NCBI GenBank assembly: GCA_050043005.1
Contig: JBHJIZ010000002.1
Span: forward strand, 1-64,000
Source: Thermohalobaculum sp050043005
GTDB lineage: Bacteria; Pseudomonadota; Alphaproteobacteria; Rhodobacterales; Rhodobacteraceae
DNA: 64,000 nt
Direction: 5' to 3'
Position 1 is the first letter of the stretch; every line of letters begins with the position of its first letter. Below the pieces are notes generated by a model. It was given only the letters and a program-made list of their open reading frames with translations. It had not been told where the DNA came from and did no database searches. Positions 44,134 through 51,882 of the stretch are shown piece by piece. Position numbers and translations under genes: made by a program.

Positions 44134-44711
44134 TCCCGTGTTCTCCAAATTTTTTAGAGAAATAGGGAGCACCGACGCGCCGCCCTGATCAACTCCATGG
44201 GAGTTGGGATAACATCGACCGAGATCAACACGCCAACAAGTTAGCATCGACTGACCACCAGTGCGCAGCCTCGGGACCGAACTCCGCAGTGAGTTCGCCA
44301 GCTTGACGGACGCTCGGCGCGGGATGGAAAGGTACGTGATCGGTCGCCTTGCCATGTGTGAGATAGAACATCGACAGAGTGTCCCATGGCTGTAGATAAG
44401 CACCCAGCTACTCGCATGAACAGTGGTGCTACGCCTCGTCAACCGCTCGTTCTAGATTGCACGCAAGCCACTAAGATCGACACGGACCGTACACGTTATG
44501 GATGCCGCCGACAGTCTAACTTGGCCGATCGCATATATTGGACGTCATGTTGCTGGCGCACCGCTGTTCCCTAACAAATACCTCGGCCTGTTCGCGATCG
44601 ATGAAGCGATCGGTTGAAGGCCTTGTCAACGGCATACGTTGATCCGCGTGTCCCACTAGGCAGACCCGATCAGCCGCAAGGGAGAGAATTACCATCTCCA
44701 CTACAGGCTCT
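44134..44711. other. 578-base region without a recognised gene
   Basis: Lies between the BdhA-like remnant and the TIM-barrel/cupin gene. No intact gene is convincing. On the minus strand a 60-codon open stretch (44225-44407) reads like protein (PWDTLSMFYLTHGKATDH ...) but has no start and no recognisable family. The region probably includes eroded coding sequence, in line with the decay of the flanking bdhA-like gene. Confidence 0.5.
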
Positions 44712-45770
44712 TCAGACCGTCACCAGCCCCGCATTTCTTCGATCATCCTGAGCAGGACCAGAGTTGGGCGTCTTCGCGGGCCCCAGCAGAACAATATCGC
44801 AGGTCCTAGTGAGCGCGACGGGGCAGTGTTCCACACCGTGCGGAACAACAATGAACTCGCCCTCTTCGACAACCTCCTCGCGGTCGCGAAACTTCATGAG
44901 AAGCCGCCCACGATGCACGAGGAACAACGCGTCCTCACGTTCCTGAAAGTGCCAGGTGTATGCCCCCTCGAACTTCGCCAGCTTGATCTGCATGTGGTTG
45001 ATCTGGCCTGCAACACGGGGTGACCAAGTCTCGTCGAACGCATCAAAGGCGCGGTCCAGACTCAGCTTTCCGAAAGGTGACAGGTGGCCGTTCAGATCGG
45101 CAACATCGCGCACGATGGCGGCAAGTTGCGCCTCGAGACCCTTGTCATCCGTCGGGTACTCGCCATCAAGTGCTGCTGTCCCGATCGTAAACCCAGCCGC
45201 GCCCGCTGCCCTGACCGCTGCGATTCGGTCACGATCCGCAATCGACCCAGCGACGATCACGGGTTTACCCGCGGCCTTACAGACAGCTTCGATCATCGCC
45301 GGAATGTCCGGTAGCGGTGACCGATAGGCCAGCAGGTCGAGCCCATGGACACCGTCATGGGCCGCGAGTGTGCGGGCGCTCTCTGCGATCTGTTCGACAC
45401 TCCCTTTCAGAACGCTTGGATGCCCTGCAATCGTGCCGGGGAATGGATAATACTGAAGGCCGCTTCCATCGATAATCGGCAGCTCATCGTCCACCCGCGT
45501 ACCACCCAGAAGGATGTCGACCCCGATCTCCAGGGCTGCTCGCGCGGATGCCGCCTCGCTGTCACGATCAAGGCTCACGACCTCCAGGTACGACGTGGCA
45601 CCCTTCGCCTTGATCGAGGAATTGAGCAGTTTCAGATCCGCAACCGGCAGGCCGATATCCTTGAAACCAATATGGCGCACACCAAGCGACAGCGCCGTTT
45701 CCAGATGGTCGGCCGCTTCGGGCACCGTACGGTCATTGCGCGTGAGCATGAAGATGAAACGCAGTCCCAT
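44712..45770 (-). CDS. TIM-barrel (HisA/NanE-like) protein fused to a C-terminal cupin
   Basis: 352 residues. The first about 235 residues look like a (beta/alpha)8 phosphate-binding barrel: FIFMLTRNDRT, HIGFKDIGLP, DILLGGTRVD, VIVAGSIADRDRI and AAGFTIGTAALDG, the last two forming a standard phosphate-binding site. The last about 100 residues are a cupin (MQIKLAKFEG ... HFQEREDALFLVHRGRL ... GEFIVVPHGVEHCPV). In stand-alone relatives the metal motif is usually HxHxxxDE-like; here one His is Gln (WHFQERED). It overlaps the pdxA2 stop by one base (TGATG). Likely an isomerase or epimerase in a four-carbon acid-sugar or related phosphate pathway; activity unproven. Confidence 0.72.
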   Translation of the reverse strand: MGLRFIFMLTRNDRTVPEAADHLETALSLGVRHIGFKDIGLPVADLKLLNSSIKAKGATSYLEVVSLDRDSEAASARAALEIGVDILLGGTRVDDELPIIDGSGLQYYPFPGTIAGHPSVLKGSVEQIAESARTLAAHDGVHGLDLLAYRSPLPDIPAMIEAVCKAAGKPVIVAGSIADRDRIAAVRAAGAAGFTIGTAALDGEYPTDDKGLEAQLAAIVRDVADLNGHLSPFGKLSLDRAFDAFDETWSPRVAGQINHMQIKLAKFEGAYTWHFQEREDALFLVHRGRLLMKFRDREEVVEEGEFIVVPHGVEHCPVALTRTCDIVLLGPAKTPNSGPAQDDRRNAGLVTV

Positions 45771-46783
45771 CAGGCAACCTCCTCAGCTCTGCGGCGCGTG
45801 GCGATCAGTCGACGTGCATAGGAGATCGCGGTGGACATACTGGACGGATCCGCGATGCCCTTTCCGGCAATGTCGAAGGCCGTCCCGTGATCGGGCGAGG
45901 TTCGGACGAAGGGCAGACCCAAGGTTACATTCACGCCCTTCTCAACGCCCAGGTACTTCACTGGGATCAAGCCTTGATCGTGATACTGTGCAACAACGAT
46001 GTCGAACTTTCCCCGCCGCGCCGCCATGAAGACCGTGTCACCGGACCAGGGCCCAGAGACATCGATGCCTTCTGCGCGAGCTGCCTTGATTGCGGGCGCG
46101 ATGATCTCGATCTCCTCGCGTCCGAACAGACCGCCTTCGCCTGCATGGGGGTTCAAGCCCGCCACCGCAACACGCGGCGCGGCGATGCCAAGATCGATGC
46201 AGGCACCGTTTGCCAGACGGATCGCGTCCATCTGCGCGGAAAAGTCCGCACGATCAATCGCGTCGCGCAAGCTCATGTGGATCGTGACCAGAACCGTCCG
46301 GATCTCATCGTTCGCGAGCATCATGGCGACACTTTTGGCGCCACCGAGCTCGGCCAGCATTTCGGTGTGGCCGGGATACGGAAGGCCAGCTGCCGCGAGC
46401 GCTTCTTTGTGAATGGGGGCTGTCACGATGCCCGATGCCCTGCCAGACTTTGCAAGCTCTATTCCCGTGACGATCGCATCGAAGGCCGCCTTGCCGCTGG
46501 CACGTGAGACAACACCCAACGGAAAGGTCTGCTCGGACGGTGTCGTCCGGAGGACTTCGATAAAGCCCGTGCTGAACGTCGCATCTTCCAGCGCTCCAAG
46601 TTCTCGAACCTTTAGGTCGAGTTTGAGCGTGGCCAACGCTTGTCGCATGACAGTCGCGCTTCCCGCCACCAGGCAACCCTCGGCGCTCCCGTCAGCATAG
46701 GACTTTGCGATAATCTCGGGTCCGATTCCCGATGGGTCACCCATCGTGACAACGATAGGAAGCGACGGAGAGGCTGCAATCAC
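45770..46783 (-). CDS. pdxA2: 4-hydroxythreonine-4-phosphate dehydrogenase family protein (PdxA2 type)
   Basis: 337 residues. MGDPSGIGPEI near the N-terminus, TAPIHKEAL, PGHTEMLAELGGA (first metal His), NPHAGEGGLFGREE (second) and AQYHDQGLIPVKYLG (third) give the complete PdxA metal site. Position next to a TIM-barrel/cupin gene rather than ksgA/surA suggests the PdxA2 branch, which oxidises 4-phospho-D-threonate or -erythronate in acid-sugar breakdown, rather than B6 synthesis. No dtnK/denK-type kinase gene is in view. GTG 46783 is chosen: AAAGGAG lies 8 bases upstream and family proteins begin about ten residues before VVTMGDPSG. Confidence 0.82.
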   Translation of the reverse strand: MIAASPSLPIVVTMGDPSGIGPEIIAKSYADGSAEGCLVAGSATVMRQALATLKLDLKVRELGALEDATFSTGFIEVLRTTPSEQTFPLGVVSRASGKAAFDAIVTGIELAKSGRASGIVTAPIHKEALAAAGLPYPGHTEMLAELGGAKSVAMMLANDEIRTVLVTIHMSLRDAIDRADFSAQMDAIRLANGACIDLGIAAPRVAVAGLNPHAGEGGLFGREEIEIIAPAIKAARAEGIDVSGPWSGDTVFMAARRGKFDIVVAQYHDQGLIPVKYLGVEKGVNVTLGLPFVRTSPDHGTAFDIAGKGIADPSSMSTAISYARRLIATRRRAEEVA

Positions 46784-47137
46784 TTGGCAGGCTCCTTTTC
46801 TTGAATGGGCCTTACGTCCGCTCCTACTATGCCGGTTATGTGCTCGCAGGGTGCCACGACACTGGATTGGACGGGCTGGACGATACCACGCCCAGGGTTT
46901 GGCTTCGAGATCATGCTCATAACATCGGAGCATCAAAGCAGTGTGACAAGTAATGGATTCCCAAGAGAGCTCGGGATAAACGATCAGGGTTCAATGGAAG
47001 CGGTCGTCAGCCTCCTGATCACCCGTAAGACGCTGCTATTTAACCGTCTTTTCGACAGGTCGATGTAGGTTTATCGTAGACACTGATCAGTCCTGAGCCC
47101 TCTGTGACGCTTGACCAAACAGCGTGATCGCGATCGA
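46784..47137. other. 354-base intergenic region upstream of pdxA2
   Basis: No gene seen. The right side follows the end of the broken GGDEF gene; a small palindrome GATCGCGATC lies at 47126-47135. The pdxA2 promoter must be here but no confident -35/-10 pair was picked. Confidence 0.45.
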
Positions 47138-47950
47138 TCATTTTGAAGTTGTGCCCTCGCGACGTGTGTATCTGATCATAGAATCTGCGTCGTCGAGAGC
47201 CGCGACCAAATCCTCCCGAGAAACTGGTCCACGCGCCTATGCGAAACCAAACGACGCATTCAACGAGAACGGCTGTTCTTTGTACGCCACTTGCTTCGGC
47301 AAATCTGATCGTAAGCGCAATACGACCGCCTCCAGATCCTGGATTACTTCAACGCCTGGCAATACGATGACAAATTCATCACCACCGATCCGAGCGATAA
47401 AGTCATATTCTCGAAGCTTCTTCTTTACAGAAACTGCGGTCTCTTTAAGCGCCATGTCTCCTGCAATCATTCCATATTTCGAGTTTATGTCCTTCAGGCC
47501 ATCAAGGTCGAAGAGCACCAATCCCACGCTGTTCGAAAACCCCGAAAGCTCGCTAATTTTTTGCTGAAATGAAAACCGGTTTTGGGTCTGCGTCAGCGAA
47601 TCAAGGCGCGCCAGTCTCTGAAAATGCGAGTTGGATCGGAGGATATTATTACTCGTATCCTCCAGTATCTCGGATGCTTCTTTCGCAAGTTGTTTGATTT
47701 CATCGCTCGGAGACACATCTAATTCTACGGAATGAAAGATATTCTCTAATAATTCCTGCAACTCACCATGCACGATAGAGCTCTTTAAGGAACGCAGCTT
47801 TTCAAATTCGCGACATATCATCAAAGCGGCACCGTTATCCCGCTCTTCCGCACAGCTGATAAGCTTCAAACAAAACCTAGCAATATCAATGGCTAAGATA
47901 TCTACCGCGTCTTCGTCCAACGTCGGTTTCGCGTCCGGCACTTGCTTCAT
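47138..47950 (-). pseudogene. GGDEF diguanylate cyclase gene interrupted by an amber codon
   Basis: From ATG 47950 the frame encodes 237 residues: a helical N-terminal region (about 1-110), then a GGDEF domain starting DSLTQTQNRFSF with LVLFDLDGLKDIN and the intact active site RIGGDEF. It stops at TAG (47237-47239) right after SFGFA. Reading on in the same frame past the TAG gives 32 more residues, including REDLVAALDDADSMIRYTRREG, which matches the closing ALxxAD..MY..K..GR helix of GGDEF domains, to a TGA at 47138. A single nonsense change therefore removed the last helix. The truncated product may be inactive or altered. TTG 47953 is a less likely start. Confidence 0.78.
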
Positions 47951-48095
47951 CAATCGTTTCCCGACGATCAGGCATGATCCCCCGGATTGCGTAACACTTT
48001 GTCAACGATTAAGTTACAGTTTCACGCCACGGGATAAAGACAAAAAGCTCGGGCGCTTGCGCAAGTCAGAAAACTGCGCGAACTGGGGAGCGAAA

Positions 48096-48497
48096 ATGAT
48101 GACACCGCCCACGATTGTGTTCTGGGACGGATCGCCACTCGCGGAGACGTGTTCTATTCTGGGGATCCTGAATTCTGATATGTCAGAGGAACTTGTTGAA
48201 CGCTTGTCGAATGCGCGTGATACGTCTGAGTACCGGGTCATGGCCGCCGCAGTGGGATGTGATGATTGGCGACTCGATGCCTTTGATGACGCTACCTCAT
48301 CTTCGACAACGTTTCATCTCGCGTATTTTCGGGACAAGCTTCAGGTGAGTTTCGGCGAACGCGGATTCGTCCCGCTCGCGCATTTGCTGGATTACAACTC
48401 GATCGAGATGACTTCCTATTTGTCGCTTCCGCGTCGCATACATCTGGCGCACGGGTCTTTGGGAGCGTCGGAGGCTCTTTCGCCAGCCATCCACTGA
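48096..48497 (+). CDS. Hypothetical protein, unrecognised
   Basis: 133 residues beginning MMTPPTIVFWDGSPLAE; acidic N-terminal half, no membrane segment, signal or known motif. GGGGAG lies five bases before the first ATG (48096), which supports this start over upstream ones. Divergent from the GGDEF gene (145-base gap). Base use is slightly lower in GC than the neighbouring genes. No function proposed. Confidence 0.55.
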   Translation: MMTPPTIVFWDGSPLAETCSILGILNSDMSEELVERLSNARDTSEYRVMAAAVGCDDWRLDAFDDATSSSTTFHLAYFRDKLQVSFGERGFVPLAHLLDYNSIEMTSYLSLPRRIHLAHGSLGASEALSPAIH

Positions 48498-48608
48498 CCC
48501 GAGTCGAGGCTCGGCTCACCGCGCCATCGTTCACCGCATATGCGGCCGAACTATCCAAGACTATCGATGGCGACCTGAACCGGTCAAAGACTCATCCGTC
48601 AAGCTGAT

Positions 48609-50792
48609 CTACTGTACGCTCAGGATAGAATCCGCGCGAACCAAGAAACCGGATTGCTCAGCACGCCGCAGCCAGATTTCGGCTTTCGAACGATCTTCTT
48701 CGATCCCCGCTCCGTCCAGATACGCCATCCCGACGCGGAATTGCGCCTCGGCGGAGCCGCCCTTCGCAGCAATCAACCACCATTCTACAGCCTTCTGGTC
48801 GTCTGGTGGTGTTTCGATGCCGACCGAGTAGCGACGCGCGATCCTGATCGCTGCATCAAAGGAACCCGCTAGTGCGGCCTTGCGATAAAGCTGCAGGACG
48901 TCGCTGCGCGAGAACCCCGTAATCTCGCCTGCCTCCGCAGCGTCCGCCACCCAAAGCATTGCGGACGCATCACCCCGATCTGAAGCCATGCGATACCATC
49001 GCTTCGCGGTATCGAAATTTTGGGCAACACCCTTCCCTTGTTCATAGGCCCGTGCGATTGCCGTCATCTGCTCCGCTGCCTGTTTAGGCTTGCTCCGTCC
49101 GAACCAACGGGCAGCTTCGTCATCATCCCTGACACCATCGAGGCCAAGCGCGAAAGATCGCGCCAATTTCGGAGCCAGGCTTGGGTTTGATCCAACCGCG
49201 ATAGCGAACAACCTGTTCGCGGCGGCCATATTGCGTTGGACGCCTTTTCCAGAGGCGTACGCCCACCCGGCCCGCAGGGCACCATTGGCCGACCCGTTCC
49301 TGGCAGCCTCGGAATACCAGCGGGCCGCATTCCCGAAGTCCACAGGTGTTCCGCGTCCCAAGGCATAAGCCTCGCCAGCATCCAGCATCGCACCCACCGA
49401 TCCCTTGCTTGCGGCCACGAGCGCCCACTTCAAAGCGCCGGGCAAATCGCGATCCCCCCCGCGCCCGTCACGGAGCAACTCGGAAAGCTGGCGTGCTGCG
49501 CGTACGCTTTCCATTTCCTCGGCTGCCAGCGCGAGGTACCGCCGCGCCGCTACGTCATCGCGCAATGGCTCACGCTCTGTCGCGTACATCTCACCCAGAT
49601 CCGCCCAAGCACCGCTCTCGCCAGCATCAGACGCAGTCTTCAGATAGGCAATCGCCCGTGCCGGATCGGGTGAAACACCTCGGCCGGCCTTGAGCAACCG
49701 ACCATAGCGCAAGGCTCCGGTTGCAATTCCCGCATCCGCCGCGGTCTGGTACAGCCGCGCTGCACGTCGCACGTCGACGCTCACATACTTCCCTTGCTCG
49801 GTAATGCGACCGAGCGCGAGCGCAACCTCGGGATTGGTGCTCGATCCTTGCTCAAGCAGAGTAACGCCTGATGATGCCGTATCCGGTGTCAGCCTTAGAT
49901 CCGGGTCGAGCATTAGAGACGCCAGTCCCAGATACCCAGCAGGCTGTTTGGCGCGCGCAGCGAGCGCATACAATTGCGCCGCTTCTTCGACTTCACCTGC
50001 ATTACGGCGCCGTTCTGCAAGCGATGCCGCGGCGCTCACTTCGCCAGCGTCTATACCACGGAGGAGCAGCGCTTCGGCTCTGTCCTGATCTGCCGGTGTC
50101 CCGGAGTCGAACCACAGTTCGGCAAGCGGAAGAATAGCGCCGCGCTGCCCCATCTCGATTGCCCGGCGAAGGAGTTCCTCGGCTTGGACCGGATCAGTCT
50201 CGGCAACCACCTGCCCCAGTTGCCTGGCAGCAGATCCACTGCCGCGTTGTTCCGCGATCTTCAGATCCGAAACGGCATCTGCAAGCAGCGCCGATCGCTC
50301 ACCCGGCATGGCTTCCGGGATGCGTCCCTCAGCGATCAGTTCCGACAGTTGCAGCGCCGTGGCCGGGGAACCTTGAGCGCCCTCGCGCAACAATTGTGCT
50401 GCGCGCACCGGATCCGCTGGCACAACACCGCCATCGAGGTACAGCAACGCCAGATCGCGTTTGGCGGACGCGTCTCGCGCCGCCGCCTCGGTCGTCAATG
50501 CGACCGCCTCGCGGACGTCCGCTTCGGTGCGCCCGGTATCTTGCAGCAGTAGGCGCGCCAGCCCAACACGTGCTCTATCCGCGATGCGGTCAGACTCAGC
50601 CTCGGCAATAGCTCTGCGGAAATGGGCTTTCGCTTGATTGGCGTCCCGGTCTTCCGCCAGATTTCGCGCGGTCGCATACGACTGAGAACCGGGCTTTAAC
50701 GCAATCGTCTCAGCGCATGCCGCCGTCGCAAGCACAAGGACGACGCCGCCAATGCGACGCAAAACCGGCGACATCAGCAGATCACGGGGCAT
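48609..50792 (-). CDS. Sel1-repeat putative lipoprotein, AlgK-like (third copy)
   Basis: 727 residues; N-terminal hydrophobic stretch VVLVLATAAC with Cys at about 26 resembles a lipobox, as in AlgK, an outer-membrane lipoprotein. The body is tandem Sel1/TPR-like repeats of about 36 residues (examples: AARLYQTAADAGIATGALRYGRLLKAGRGV; AARWYSEAARNGSANGALRAGWAYASGKGV). AlgK itself has about 9-10 such repeats in 450 residues. ATG 50792 has AGGGG upstream; TTG 50798 is possible. It overlaps the end of the AlgL-type gene and closes the operon. Role inferred: scaffold for the exporter. Confidence 0.75.
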   Translation of the reverse strand: MPRDLLMSPVLRRIGGVVLVLATAACAETIALKPGSQSYATARNLAEDRDANQAKAHFRRAIAEAESDRIADRARVGLARLLLQDTGRTEADVREAVALTTEAAARDASAKRDLALLYLDGGVVPADPVRAAQLLREGAQGSPATALQLSELIAEGRIPEAMPGERSALLADAVSDLKIAEQRGSGSAARQLGQVVAETDPVQAEELLRRAIEMGQRGAILPLAELWFDSGTPADQDRAEALLLRGIDAGEVSAAASLAERRRNAGEVEEAAQLYALAARAKQPAGYLGLASLMLDPDLRLTPDTASSGVTLLEQGSSTNPEVALALGRITEQGKYVSVDVRRAARLYQTAADAGIATGALRYGRLLKAGRGVSPDPARAIAYLKTASDAGESGAWADLGEMYATEREPLRDDVAARRYLALAAEEMESVRAARQLSELLRDGRGGDRDLPGALKWALVAASKGSVGAMLDAGEAYALGRGTPVDFGNAARWYSEAARNGSANGALRAGWAYASGKGVQRNMAAANRLFAIAVGSNPSLAPKLARSFALGLDGVRDDDEAARWFGRSKPKQAAEQMTAIARAYEQGKGVAQNFDTAKRWYRMASDRGDASAMLWVADAAEAGEITGFSRSDVLQLYRKAALAGSFDAAIRIARRYSVGIETPPDDQKAVEWWLIAAKGGSAEAQFRVGMAYLDGAGIEEDRSKAEIWLRRAEQSGFLVRADSILSVQ

Positions 50793-51882
50793 CGGCAAGA
50801 CCCCTGGAAAACAGCATCGTCACGTTTCCGCCAAGCGCGGTAAAGCTCAGCGGACGGAGTTCCTCTAGGAGAGCCATCGCGTCTGGATCACCCGTGCGCG
50901 CCGCGTACGGCTCCAACCAGGCGAGCCGGTTCTTCGGCGGCAGATCCGCCTCGGACGGGAAGGGCAGTTGGGTGTCTCCGGCCGCGGCGCTCATGTCGGA
51001 TGGGTCGTGCAATGCAAGGATCACCGCGTGAGCCAACCGCAACAGAGCGCCATCATGCTCAGTGTACAGATCCGTGCCGCGCAAAGCGGCGATTTCCGCA
51101 ATCAGGATCAGCGGCGCCACGGCATAGAGGTGATAGTCGCGCGCTCGGCGCTCACGCGCCAGTTCGAGCGGAAGAAATCCATCGTCCGTGACTTGCCTCA
51201 GACCGATGCGCGCACTTTCGATGCCCCAGAGCACCAGGCTCTCATCCCGCGCAACGACACCGGCCGCTGCCGCACCAAGGCCCGTCCAGTATCGATGGTT
51301 TGCATTCGATGAGGTCGCCTTGGGTCTAGAGTCCGCATAGGCCCGGCTGGCGTCAGCGAGGCCTTTCAGCCACACGATCACCTCGGGAAGACGCGGGTCC
51401 TTGGCGACTGCGTCCCGGATCTGGAGGGTCGCAAGGGAAAGCGCTGCGACCTGAGCACCACGATGGAGTCGAGCTGTATTTGTCTGAAGGTCCGTCAGTG
51501 CACCGGCAGTCGCCCACGTACTCAACAATGATAGAGCACACTCCGCCCATACCTGACGTGCAATCGGCTTCTCGACGGAGCGGTTTGCGCTCGATACCAC
51601 CGATTTTATAAAGCTGCGCACGGGTTTGATCGCCCGGCGATAGGCCTCGGAACGAACTTCCTTGATCTCGATTGCGCGTTTGTCGGACGGATCGTAACGG
51701 CTTTCCGTGGCCAATGACACGACCGGTTCCGGCGCGGCTGGACAATCGACCGGCGTTTCGACAAGCCGATGAAGCGATGCTTCCTCCCCGACCAGCCTAT
51801 CGATCGGGAACGGGTTGACCGCGCTCGCGGCTGCGGACGTGCCAACGAATCCGATCAAGGCCAGACTGCACATGCTCTTCAC
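50782..51882 (-). CDS. Alginate-lyase-family protein (AlgL-like, second copy)
   Basis: 366 residues with a Sec signal peptide (CSLALIGFVGTSAAASA). The alpha/alpha-toroid lyase motifs of family PL5 are visible: NANHRYW (about 193-199, catalytic His region; Asn-Asn-His in AlgL) and LARERRARDYHLYAVAPL (about 241-258), matching the Arg and Tyr-His of AlgL. GTG 51882 overlaps the previous stop (GTGA); ATG 51873 is an alternative. In Pseudomonas AlgL degrades polymer left in the periplasm. Substrate here is inferred from family and context. Overlaps the following Sel1 gene. Confidence 0.82.
   Translation of the reverse strand: MKSMCSLALIGFVGTSAAASAVNPFPIDRLVGEEASLHRLVETPVDCPAAPEPVVSLATESRYDPSDKRAIEIKEVRSEAYRRAIKPVRSFIKSVVSSANRSVEKPIARQVWAECALSLLSTWATAGALTDLQTNTARLHRGAQVAALSLATLQIRDAVAKDPRLPEVIVWLKGLADASRAYADSRPKATSSNANHRYWTGLGAAAAGVVARDESLVLWGIESARIGLRQVTDDGFLPLELARERRARDYHLYAVAPLILIAEIAALRGTDLYTEHDGALLRLAHAVILALHDPSDMSAAAGDTQLPFPSEADLPPKNRLAWLEPYAARTGDPDAMALLEELRPLSFTALGGNVTMLFSRGLADAP

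Noticed and set aside
44225..44407. 60-codon protein-like stretch on the minus strand
   Set aside because: No start codon, ribosome site or recognised family; kept only as possible eroded coding sequence.
46805..47068. 87-codon plus-strand ORF upstream of pdxA2
   Set aside because: No ribosome site, no motif, and it overlaps the expected promoter region.
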